The notes beneath the pieces were generated by a model. It made no database searches. It was not told where the DNA came from and saw only the letters and a program-made list of their open reading frames with translations. Shown here in pieces: positions 1 through 6,049 of a stretch of 6,049 bases of DNA (positions are counted from its first letter, which is position 1; each line of letters opens with the position of its first letter). Position numbers and translations under genes: made by a program. Origin of the DNA: Sulfuricellaceae bacterium (GTDB lineage: Bacteria; Pseudomonadota; Gammaproteobacteria; Burkholderiales; UBA9220); NCBI GenBank assembly GCA_019911985.1, contig JAIOJO010000077.1:1-6049 (forward strand). Reading direction: 5' to 3'.

Positions 1-1
1 T

Positions 2-2392
2 TTGAATACTTGGCTGGAAGCTCAGTTCGGCGTTCCTATCGGTAGCTTCAGCGGCAAAAAACAAGAATTGCTGGTCATCGGCATGGGCAAGCTGGGCGGC
101 GGAGAACTCAACGTATCGTCGGATATCGATCTTATTTTCGCCTATCCAGAAGACGGCGCTACCCAGGGCGGCCGCAAACTCGACAATCAGGAATATTTCA
201 CCCGCCTTGGGCGCCAACTCATAGCCGCTATCAGCGAGCTAACAGCGGACGGCTTCGTTTTTCGGGTAGATATGCGTTTACGCCCCTACGGTGATAGCGG
301 GCCGCTGGCGGCAAGCTTTCCCATGCTCGAACAATATTTTGAAACCCAAGGTCGAGAATGGGAGCGCTACGCTTGGATCAAGGCACGGGTGATCGCCGGT
401 GCGGGCGGGGATGAACTGATGGGCTTGATGCGGCCGTTCGTCTACCGTAAATACCTGGATTTCGGCGCTTTCGCCTCGATGCGCGACTTGCATACCCAGA
501 TCCGCCGCGAGGTGCAAAAGCGCGAACTGTACAACAACATCAAATTGGGTCCCGGCGGCATCCGGGAAATCGAGTTCGCCGCTCAAGTGTTCCAACTGAT
601 ACGCGGCGGCAAATTGCCGGAATTGCAAATTCGACCGACCTTACAAGTGCTGGATGCATTACGCCGACTCGGCCTGCTGCCGCCCGAAGCGGTTACGGAA
701 TTAAGCGCGGCCTATCATTTCTTGCGCAATCTCGAACATCGTTTGCAATACCTCGACGACAAACAAACCCATGCGTTGCCGAACACGCCGGAAGACCGTG
801 ACATCATTGCCCATACCATGGGTTTCGGCGGCTACCCCGAATTAGAGGAAAGCCTCAACTCGCACCGCGCTAAAGTGACCCGGCATTTCGAGCAAATATT
901 TGCCGCGCCGCAAAGCACGCAAGAATCTCATCCGCTAGCCACGCTCTGGAGCGACTTGCCCGATGACGGGAAAGCCGTATCGACCCTGGCGCAACTCGGA
1001 TATACCGGCGCCGCGGAGATATGGGAACGCCTGAAGCAAATCAAACTCGGCAGCCGCTACAATCATTTGCCGGCCTCAAGCCGCACACGCTTCGATGCCT
1101 TGATTCCGCCGCTCATCGAAGTTGCCTCCCACTCCCATCATCCCGACCAAACGCTTGAGCGCATCCTGCACCTGATGGAAAACATCGCTCGCCGCGAACC
1201 CTATCTAGCACTGCTGCTGGAATACCCGCAGACGCTGACCCGCCTGGCTCACATCTGCGACGCCAGTCCGTGGGCAGCGGAATATCTCGCCCAGCATCCG
1301 ATACTTTTGGACGAATTGCTCGACACACGGCTGCTTTACAGCGAACCTGATTGGCCGTCGCTGAAGACCCGTCTGCAAACTCAACTGAGCAATACCACGG
1401 GCGATATCGAGCGGCAAATGGATACTCTGCGCCACTTCAAACATGCCGAAACCTTTCATCTCCTCGCACAAGATTTAGCTAGTCTATTACCGTTGGAACG
1501 CTTGAGCGATCACCTGAGCGATCTCGCCGAACTGATTCTCGGCCAAGTGCTTGCGCTCGCCTGGGCGCAATTAGGCAGCGGCACCCCGGCCTTTGCCATC
1601 ATCGCCTATGGCAAACTCGGCAGCCGGGAAATGAGCTACTCTTCCGATACCGACATCGTCTTCCTCTATCGGGGCGAGAATGCGGATAGTCCTGAAATTT
1701 TCTTCCGGCTGGCACAGCGCATCAATCGCTGGCTCGTCACCCCTACTGCTGCAGGCGTGCTATACGAAACCGATTTTCGCTTGCGTCCCAACGGTGAGGC
1801 CGGCTTGCTCGTCAGTTCCGTCGACGCTTTTCGCGCCTATCAAATTAAAAACGCCTGGACCTGGGAGCACCAAGCGTTGACCCGCGCCCGTTTCTGTAGC
1901 GGCGACGAAGGCATCGGTGCGGCCTTCGAACAAATCCGGCGCGAGATTCTGATGCAAACACGCGACCGAACGAAGCTGTGCGGGGAAATCACCGCCATGC
2001 GGCAAAAAATGCTGGATGCCCACGCTCATTCCAGCGGACTCTTCGACGTCAAACATGACCGGGGCGGCATTATCGATGTCGAATTCATCGTGCAGTTTTT
2101 GGTGCTCGGGCACGCACACGGCTGCCCGGATCTCCTGATAAACGGCGGCAATATCCGCTTGCTGGGGATAGCGGCAAAATTCGCCCTGATTCCGGACGAT
2201 CTCGCCTCGCAAGCAATCGAGGCTTACCGTCAATATCGCCTTTGGCTACACGCCTTTCGCCTGCAAGGCAACGAAAAGGTCCGCGTCGAACTCGCCGTGG
2301 CGCAATCCCATATCGAATCCGTACGGCAGTTATGGCAGACCGTATTCGCACCCTGCCTAGGAGGCGATAAATCGCCGCAAGCGCCTCAATAA
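2..2392 (+). CDS. glnE: GlnE, bifunctional glutamine synthetase adenylyltransferase / adenylyl-removing enzyme (5' end outside window)
   Basis: GlnE adds AMP to glutamine synthetase when nitrogen is plentiful and removes it when nitrogen is scarce, steered by PII proteins and glutamine in the cytoplasm. Two nucleotidyltransferase halves are visible. The N-terminal de-adenylylating half has GMGKLGGGELN followed by SSDIDLIF, with paired Asp at visible residues 41 and 43, then RVDMRLRPYGDSGPL and GGIREIEFAAQVFQLIRGG. The C-terminal adenylylating half has AYGKLGSREM and SSDTDIVFLY, with paired Asp at residues 549 and 551 (bases 1646-1654), then TDFRLRPNGEAG, TWEHQALTRAR and GGIIDVEFIVQFLVLGHAH. 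The frame is open to the left edge, so the TTG at base 2 is an internal Leu codon, not the start. By comparison with E. coli GlnE (946 residues, AR-site Asp near 173), about 130 N-terminal residues are missing. The stop at 2390-2392 lies inside an inverted repeat. Family assignment is essentially certain. Confidence 0.97.
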   Translation: MNTWLEAQFGVPIGSFSGKKQELLVIGMGKLGGGELNVSSDIDLIFAYPEDGATQGGRKLDNQEYFTRLGRQLIAAISELTADGFVFRVDMRLRPYGDSGPLAASFPMLEQYFETQGREWERYAWIKARVIAGAGGDELMGLMRPFVYRKYLDFGAFASMRDLHTQIRREVQKRELYNNIKLGPGGIREIEFAAQVFQLIRGGKLPELQIRPTLQVLDALRRLGLLPPEAVTELSAAYHFLRNLEHRLQYLDDKQTHALPNTPEDRDIIAHTMGFGGYPELEESLNSHRAKVTRHFEQIFAAPQSTQESHPLATLWSDLPDDGKAVSTLAQLGYTGAAEIWERLKQIKLGSRYNHLPASSRTRFDALIPPLIEVASHSHHPDQTLERILHLMENIARREPYLALLLEYPQTLTRLAHICDASPWAAEYLAQHPILLDELLDTRLLYSEPDWPSLKTRLQTQLSNTTGDIERQMDTLRHFKHAETFHLLAQDLASLLPLERLSDHLSDLAELILGQVLALAWAQLGSGTPAFAIIAYGKLGSREMSYSSDTDIVFLYRGENADSPEIFFRLAQRINRWLVTPTAAGVLYETDFRLRPNGEAGLLVSSVDAFRAYQIKNAWTWEHQALTRARFCSGDEGIGAAFEQIRREILMQTRDRTKLCGEITAMRQKMLDAHAHSSGLFDVKHDRGGIIDVEFIVQFLVLGHAHGCPDLLINGGNIRLLGIAAKFALIPDDLASQAIEAYRQYRLWLHAFRLQGNEKVRVELAVAQSHIESVRQLWQTVFAPCLGGDKSPQAPQ

Positions 2393-2407
2393 GCTAGGCG
2401 CATGCGC
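2355..2407. repeat. Nested inverted repeats at the glnE 3' end
   Basis: The outer arms are GCCTAG (2355-2360) and CTAGGC (2394-2399). The inner arms are GAGGCG (2361-2366) and CGCCTC (2382-2387). Together they give up to 12 pairs, interrupted by a 6-base bulge that contains the glnE stop codon. A competing small hairpin, GGCGA-TAAA-TCGCC, lies at 2363-2376, and a 10-base perfect palindrome GCGCATGCGC follows at 2398-2407. No T-run follows, so this is not a classical intrinsic terminator. It could stabilise the glnE mRNA end, aid a Rho-type or leaky stop, or have no role. Confidence 0.5.
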
Positions 2408-2436
2408 TTCGTCTCCTCAGCCGCCGAAAAAGACGT

Positions 2437-2442
2437 TACAAT
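2437..2442 (+). promoter_or_regulatory. Possible -10 element of an ilvE promoter
   Basis: TACAAT differs from the sigma-70 -10 consensus at one position and lies 33 bases upstream of the ilvE start, so a transcript would have a leader of about 25 bases. The matching -35 at 17-base spacing (TCCTCA, 2414-2419) agrees at only three of six positions. ilvE may therefore have its own weak promoter in addition to read-through from glnE. Inference from sequence only. Confidence 0.35.
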
Positions 2443-2462
2443 CCACGCTTTTCAAGTTTTGC

Positions 2463-2466
2463 GGAG
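2463..2466 (+). promoter_or_regulatory. Ribosome binding site of ilvE
   Basis: GGAG sits 8 bases before the ATG at 2475. A second in-frame ATG lies two codons later (2481), but it would be 14 bases from this site, so the first ATG is the better start. Confidence 0.75.
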
Positions 2467-2474
2467 AATAAAGC

Positions 2475-3395
2475 ATGTCGATGTCCGACCGCGACGGTGT
2501 GATCTGGTATGACGGAAAAATGGTTCCCTGGCGCGAGGCTACCACCCATGTATTAACCCACACCCTACACTACGGCATGGGCGTATTCGAAGGAGTTCGC
2601 GCCTATAAAACGGAACAGGGAACGGCCATTTTCCGTCTCAAGGAGCATACCGACCGGCTCTTCCGTTCCGCGCATATCTTCGGCATGAAGATGCCCTTCG
2701 ACAAGGAAACCATCGCCCAGGCGCAAATCGAATCCGTGCGCCAGAATAAGCTGGAATCCGGTTATCTGCGCCCCTTGGCTTTCTACGGCTCGGAAGCCAT
2801 GGGAATTTCAGCCAAGACCCTGAGCACCCACGTCATCGTCGCCGCTTGGCCTTGGGGCGCCTACCTTGGCCAAGAGGCGCTGGAAAACGGCATCCGCGTC
2901 AAAACCTCGTCCTTCACCCGCCATCATGTCAATATCACCATGTGCAAGGCCAAGGCGAGCAGCAGTTACACCAATTCCATCCTGGCCCATCAGGAAGCGG
3001 CTCAGGACGGCTACGACGAAGCCTTGTTGCTCGATGTGGACGGTTTCGTAGCCGAAGGCTCGGGCGAAAATATTTTCATCGTGCGCAAGGGCGTGCTCTA
3101 CACGCCCGACCTCACCTCAGCCTTAGAAGGCATTACTCGCGACACCATCTGCCAATTAGCAGCGGAAATCGGTGTGCCGGTAGTGGAAAAGCGCATTACC
3201 CGCGACGAAGTGTATTCTGCCGACGAAGCTTTTTTCACCGGCACAGCGGCGGAAGTCACCCCGATTCGCGAGCTCGATCGCCGTACTATCGGCGCAGGCA
3301 AGCGCGGCCCGATCACCACTCAGTTGCAAGCGATGTTTTTCGACTGTGTCAGCGGACGTGCCGCCAACCGTCAAGATTGGCTCACCCACGTTTAA
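2475..3395 (+). CDS. ilvE: IlvE, branched-chain amino acid aminotransferase
   Basis: This cytoplasmic fold-type IV PLP enzyme interconverts valine, leucine and isoleucine with their 2-oxo acids, using glutamate/2-oxoglutarate, and catalyses the last step of their synthesis. The 306-residue product has the usual family length. Visible signatures are LHYGMGVFEGVRAY (residues 31-44), the Schiff-base lysine expected at K160 in CKAKASSSYTNS, the EGSGENIF motif with E194 expected near the PLP ring nitrogen, and FTGTAAEVTPI (254-264), the phosphate-binding region. The full VFEGVRAY and LDVDGFVAEGSGEN pattern favours IlvE over D-amino-acid transaminase or aminodeoxychorismate lyase. The ATG at 2475 has a well-placed GGAG. 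The gene follows glnE by 82 bases, and its stop overlaps the ribosome binding site of the next gene, so translational coupling downstream is likely. Nothing appears broken or unusual. Confidence 0.97.
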   Translation: MSMSDRDGVIWYDGKMVPWREATTHVLTHTLHYGMGVFEGVRAYKTEQGTAIFRLKEHTDRLFRSAHIFGMKMPFDKETIAQAQIESVRQNKLESGYLRPLAFYGSEAMGISAKTLSTHVIVAAWPWGAYLGQEALENGIRVKTSSFTRHHVNITMCKAKASSSYTNSILAHQEAAQDGYDEALLLDVDGFVAEGSGENIFIVRKGVLYTPDLTSALEGITRDTICQLAAEIGVPVVEKRITRDEVYSADEAFFTGTAAEVTPIRELDRRTIGAGKRGPITTQLQAMFFDCVSGRAANRQDWLTHV

Positions 3396-3399
3396 GGAG
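3394..3399 (+). promoter_or_regulatory. Ribosome binding site of the CHCC zinc-finger gene
   Basis: AAGGAG overlaps the ilvE stop codon (TAA, 3393-3395) and lies 7 bases before the GTG at 3407. This fixes the GTG as the start, since the open frame extends far upstream inside ilvE without meaning, and it suggests coupling of translation with ilvE. Confidence 0.8.
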
Positions 3400-3406
3400 C
3401 AAGGCC

Positions 3407-3607
3407 GTGGCACAGACTGAAAACAAGGAACGGCTCATCGAAGTCACCGCAAAGGATCTGCCCCTGCATTGCCCTAGCCCCAACACGACACTGTGGAACG
3501 CCCACCCGCGCGTCTTTCTCCCAATCGAGGAAACAGGCGAGGCGCTATGTCCCTATTGCGGGACGCGCTATAGGCTCACGGGTGCTCCCGCCAAAGGCCA
3601 TCATTAA
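3407..3607 (+). CDS. Small CHCC-type zinc-finger protein (NDUFS6-like family)
   Basis: The gene encodes a 66-residue protein with no signal peptide or membrane segment, probably cytoplasmic. Candidate zinc ligands are C22 (in LHCPSP), H33 (in WNAHPRVFLPI), C48 and C51 (in LCPYCGTRYRL), spaced C-x10-H-x14-C-x2-C. This order and the HPRVFLPI segment match the bacterial zf-CHCC family, which shares its fold with the mitochondrial complex I accessory subunit NDUFS6. In bacteria the role is not established; zinc binding is inferred from the ligands. The start is GTG, chosen because a strong AAGGAG precedes it by 7 bases; the frame continues upstream only as an out-of-frame shadow of ilvE. It lies 11 bases after ilvE and 27 before waaF, so it belongs to that transcript. 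Family assignment is firm, function open. Confidence 0.9.
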   Translation: MAQTENKERLIEVTAKDLPLHCPSPNTTLWNAHPRVFLPIEETGEALCPYCGTRYRLTGAPAKGHH

Positions 3608-3634
3608 ATCCGAGCCTTCGTAGCGCCTTTCGCA

Positions 3635-4660
3635 GTGAAAAACGCCAGCGCAAGGAAAATCCTCATTGTTGCTCCGTCTTGGATCGGCGATGCCGTAATG
3701 GCGCAGCCGATGTTGCGACGATTGAAAGAGCGAAGTCCCGATTCCATCATCAACATCTTCGCAGCGCCGTGGGTGGCTCCAGTTCTGGAGCGCATGGCGG
3801 AAGTCCACCGTATCGTCCTTAACCCATTCGGTCACGGCGATCTCAATTTGCGGGGCCGCTGGCAATTTGGCCGTCAATTGCGATTGGACGGCTACGATCA
3901 AGCCATTGTCCTGCCCAACTCCCTGAAGTCGGCGCTCATTCCGTTTTTCGCGGGCATTCCATTGCGCACCGGCTACGTCGGCGAACTGCGGTATGGCCTG
4001 TTAAACGATGCACGCCCCCTGGACAAGCATCATCTGCCACTGCTGGTGGAGCGTTTCTCTGCCTTGGCCGGCGAACGCGAATCCCCGTCGCGCCATACCT
4101 CGCCCTATCCCTATCTGCAATCCACCCAAGACCAGCAACACGCGGCTTTAAGCCGATTGGGTTTAGCGCCACAAAAACCCGTAGCGGTCTTTTGTCCGGG
4201 AGCAGAGTATGGACCGGCGAAACGCTGGCCTGCCACTCATTTTGCCGAACTAGCCAAACAGTTATCGCAAAGCCACGAAATTTGGCTGCTAGGCTCGGGA
4301 AAGGATGCGGCGATAGGGGAGGAAATAGCGCTACTGAGCAACGGGGCAGCCCGCAACTTGTGCGGCAAAACGGGACTCGGCGACGCAATCGATTTGCTTG
4401 CCGCCGCAGACCAAGTCGTCAGCAACGACTCGGGTTTAATGCACATTGCCGCCGCGCTCGACAAACCGCTTCTCGCCCTATTCGGCTCATCCAGCCCCGG
4501 TTATACACCGCCGCTGTCGAAAAAAGCGAGTGTGCTCAGCCTGAATTTACCCTGTAGCCCGTGCTTCAAACGGGAGTGTCCGTTAGGCCACCTCGATTGT
4601 TTGCAGAAACTGACGCCGCAGCGAGTCTACGAAGAAATGGCAAAACTCAAGGCAGCTTAA
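3635..4660 (+). CDS. waaF: WaaF (RfaF), ADP-heptose:LPS heptosyltransferase II
   Basis: WaaF transfers the second L-glycero-D-manno-heptose from ADP-heptose to heptose I of the LPS inner core, at the cytoplasmic face of the inner membrane. The 341-residue product fits the family (about 345) and glycosyltransferase family 9. Visible motifs are KILIVAPSWIGDAVMAQPML near the N terminus with the likely catalytic D19, FCPGAEYGPAKRWP (187-199) with K196 in the nucleotide-sugar site, and SNDSGLMHIAAALDKPLLAL (263-282) with D265. The C-terminal PCSPCFKRECPLGHLDC (306-322), with four cysteines, favours WaaF over WaaC. The GTG at 3635 is the only ATG/GTG/TTG codon between the in-frame stop at 3605 and the conserved N terminus, so it is the best start, though I see no Shine-Dalgarno before it. 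Compared with E. coli it adds about seven residues. It ends 40 bases from convergent hemN. Confidence 0.95.
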   Translation: MKNASARKILIVAPSWIGDAVMAQPMLRRLKERSPDSIINIFAAPWVAPVLERMAEVHRIVLNPFGHGDLNLRGRWQFGRQLRLDGYDQAIVLPNSLKSALIPFFAGIPLRTGYVGELRYGLLNDARPLDKHHLPLLVERFSALAGERESPSRHTSPYPYLQSTQDQQHAALSRLGLAPQKPVAVFCPGAEYGPAKRWPATHFAELAKQLSQSHEIWLLGSGKDAAIGEEIALLSNGAARNLCGKTGLGDAIDLLAAADQVVSNDSGLMHIAAALDKPLLALFGSSSPGYTPPLSKKASVLSLNLPCSPCFKRECPLGHLDCLQKLTPQRVYEEMAKLKAA

Positions 4661-4700
4661 GCGCCCTGAAACGACTGAAAAACGGCCGTTTCGCGCTTCT
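4661..4700. other. Convergent waaF/hemN gap with inverted repeat
   Basis: This is the 40-base gap between the two stop codons. GAAACG (4668-4673) pairs with CGTTTC (4687-4692) around a 13-base loop, extended by GCGC (4661-4664) with GCGC (4693-4696) across a 3-base bulge. A 12-base perfect palindrome, AAACGGCCGTTT, lies at 4680-4691. No good T-run follows on the plus strand. On the minus strand the AAACGGCCGTTT arm ends in five T, which could make a weak terminator for hemN. Confidence 0.4.
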
Positions 4701-6049
4701 TCAAAGTGTTTTGGAAAACCGCGGCGCTTCGTCGGTTTTTACGCGGAGATGCGCGTCGAAAGGCATGGCGATATTCCGCAGAAATATACGGCCTATAGTC
4801 GTGACGGCCACCTTGCCACCGGAGAGGTCAACCAAGCCGTCCGCTTCCATTTCAGCCAAGTCCGCCAAGGCATCGGCAAAATAATCATCGAACGCTATGT
4901 TCCACTCGCGGCCAAATGCCGCCTTATCCAGTTCCATGTCGCACATCAGACGGTTGATCGCATCGCGCCGCAACTTATCCTCCCGCGTAATTCGCAGTCC
5001 ACGCTCCGTGGCCAGCCTATCCTCCCCTACCCGTTCCTGATATTGCTTCAAATTTTTCAGGTTCTGGACATAAACGTTGTCCGTCTGGCTAATGGCGGAA
5101 ACGCCAAAGGCGTAAATATCGCAATCTTTATGCGTGGTATAACCCTGGAAATTTCGATAAAGCGTTTTATTCCGCTGCGCCTTGACGATCTCATCGTCGG
5201 GTTTGGCGTAATGATCCATGCCGATATACACGTAGCCCGCCTCCCCTAGCTTATTCATGATTAATTGCTGCAAAGCCAAGCGAGTTGACAGACTCGGCAA
5301 CGACGCGTCCGAAATCAAGGTTTGATGCTCTTTCATCCACGGCACATGGGCATAATTGAATACCGCCAAGCGGTCCGGGTCCAGGGCAATAATGGCATCC
5401 AAGGTCAGACTAAAGCTTTCCACGGTTTGATGCGGCAAGCCCACCATCAAATCAATATTAATGCTTTGAAATTTCGCCTCGCGCATCCAAGCGAATACTT
5501 CACGGATCAAGCTTTCCGGCTGGACACGGTTGACGGCCCGCTGAACAGTTTCATCCAAGTCCTGAACGCCCAGGCTGACACGATTGAAACCGCATTCGGC
5601 CAAGGCGACGACATGTTCGCGCGTTAATTCGCGAGGGTCTATTTCGCAACTTTTTTCCGCATCCTCGGACACATTGAAACGGGAGTCCAGATGCGAAAAT
5701 AAACGCCGGATATCGTCGGGATGTAGATAGGTCGGCGTTCCTCCACCCCAATGCAATTGGCGCGCCACGCGTATCGGATTGGTCAGCGCCGCGATGCGAT
5801 CGATATCGCGGAACAAGAACTCAAGGTAATCCGTGGCGCGCTGGTAATTACGCGTCGCCACCATATTGCAGCCGCAGTAATAGCACAAGGTATCGCAAAA
5901 CGGGATATGCACATAAAGCGACAAGTCTCGGCCGGTATTTTGGCTCGACAAAATTTCATCGCGCCACTCGCGCTCGCCAAAGCTTTCGCTAAAGTAAGGC
6001 GCAGTCGGATAAGAGGTGTAGCGAGGGCCGGCCTTGCTGTATTTTTCCA
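4701..6049 (-). CDS. hemN: HemN, oxygen-independent coproporphyrinogen III dehydrogenase (5' end outside window)
   Basis: HemN is a cytoplasmic radical SAM enzyme that oxidatively decarboxylates coproporphyrinogen III to protoporphyrinogen IX without oxygen, a late step of haem synthesis. The [4Fe-4S] motif HIPFC-DTL-C-YY-C-G-C is at bases 5868-5897 plus flanks: three cysteines in CX3CX2C bind the cluster and a fourth follows. Further signatures are LHWGGGTPTYL, CEIDPREL, FNRVSLGVQDLD, INIDLMVGLPHQT, DRLAVFNYAHVP, YIGMDHYAKPDDE and NFQGYTTHKDCD, all typical of true HemN rather than HemW. An apparent TTG start at 5951 is internal: upstream, in the same frame, KYSKAGPRYTSYPTAPYF (to base 6047) matches the conserved HemN N terminus and is open to the right edge. 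About 448 residues are visible; comparison with E. coli (457) suggests about 13 are missing. It converges on waaF and is a separate transcription unit. Confidence 0.96.
   Translation of the reverse strand, partial: EKYSKAGPRYTSYPTAPYFSESFGEREWRDEILSSQNTGRDLSLYVHIPFCDTLCYYCGCNMVATRNYQRATDYLEFLFRDIDRIAALTNPIRVARQLHWGGGTPTYLHPDDIRRLFSHLDSRFNVSEDAEKSCEIDPRELTREHVVALAECGFNRVSLGVQDLDETVQRAVNRVQPESLIREVFAWMREAKFQSINIDLMVGLPHQTVESFSLTLDAIIALDPDRLAVFNYAHVPWMKEHQTLISDASLPSLSTRLALQQLIMNKLGEAGYVYIGMDHYAKPDDEIVKAQRNKTLYRNFQGYTTHKDCDIYAFGVSAISQTDNVYVQNLKNLKQYQERVGEDRLATERGLRITREDKLRRDAINRLMCDMELDKAAFGREWNIAFDDYFADALADLAEMEADGLVDLSGGKVAVTTIGRIFLRNIAMPFDAHLRVKTDEAPRFSKTL
4715..4740 (+). terminator. Candidate terminator for the waaF transcript, inside the hemN 3' end
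   Basis: AAAACCG (4715-4721) and CGGTTTT (4733-4739) can pair, with the inner bases able to form an alternative short GC-rich stem, and the plus strand ends in five T (4736-4740). It lies about 55 bases past the waaF stop, opposite the last hemN codons. The minus-strand version ends in only four T. Because the sequence also codes for the HemN C terminus, the pairing could be chance. Confidence 0.35.

Noticed and set aside
1760..2233. 157-codon open frame on the minus strand opposite glnE
   Set aside because: It lies wholly opposite conserved glnE coding sequence, shows no recognisable domain and has no convincing ribosome binding site; it is a by-product of codon bias.
2402..2512. Short ATG frame overlapping the ilvE start, considered as an ilv leader peptide
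   Set aside because: It lacks a ribosome binding site and any run of Ile, Leu or Val codons, would start upstream of the candidate promoter's transcript, and has no attenuator-like terminator after it.
2846..3406. Long upstream extension of the zinc-finger gene's open frame
   Set aside because: This part overlaps ilvE in another frame and its translation is arginine- and histidine-rich noise; the GTG at 3407 with its AAGGAG is the real start.
4749..5249. 166-codon plus-strand open frame opposite hemN
   Set aside because: The hemN frame carries all the family motifs over this stretch, whereas this frame resembles no protein I recognise.
5951..6049. TTG at 5951 as the hemN start, making a 416-residue protein
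   Set aside because: The in-frame sequence upstream encodes the conserved HemN segment around GPRYTSYPTAP and stays open to the window edge, so the gene simply continues out of the window.
1..6049. Search for a novel defence, mobile or RNA-based system
   Set aside because: All sequence longer than about 80 bases is explained by five ordinary genes; there are no direct-repeat arrays, tRNA or rRNA segments, transposase or integrase motifs, or shifts in composition.

Overview
The window is a chromosomal housekeeping segment of a Gram-negative bacterium, most likely a gammaproteobacterium. The evidence is a proteobacterial GlnE, a WaaF for LPS inner-core synthesis, an anaerobic-type HemN close to the enterobacterial form, and the order glnE-ilvE-(small zinc protein)-waaF, which resembles a glnE/ilvE/waaF neighbourhood I recall from Pseudomonas and other gammaproteobacteria. 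Codon use and GC look even from end to end, with no visible sign of transfer. A methanotroph-like gammaproteobacterium (Methylococcales) is a guess only.

Layout: bases 1-2392 hold the 3' five-sixths or so of glnE, on the plus strand and cut by the left window edge. An 82-base gap follows, with inverted repeats at the glnE end, a possible promoter and the ilvE ribosome binding site. ilvE (2475-3395) is followed after 11 bases by a 66-residue CHCC zinc-finger gene (3407-3607, GTG start). After another 27 bases comes waaF (3635-4660, GTG start). These close spacings suggest that ilvE, the zinc-finger gene and waaF are co-transcribed, perhaps with glnE. A 40-base convergent gap (4661-4700) separates waaF from hemN, which is on the minus strand and runs off the right edge, lacking only about a dozen N-terminal residues.

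Functionally the plus-strand genes cover adenylyl control of glutamine synthetase (nitrogen assimilation), the final transamination of branched-chain amino acids (glutamate as amino donor), a small zinc protein of the NDUFS6-like family with no firm bacterial role, and heptose addition to the LPS core. HemN makes protoporphyrinogen IX when oxygen is low. I found no RNA gene, mobile element, CRISPR array, defence gene or phage feature, and no credible undescribed system. The points worth a second look are the small CHCC gene and its setting, the waaF start without a Shine-Dalgarno, and the palindromes at the glnE 3' end.
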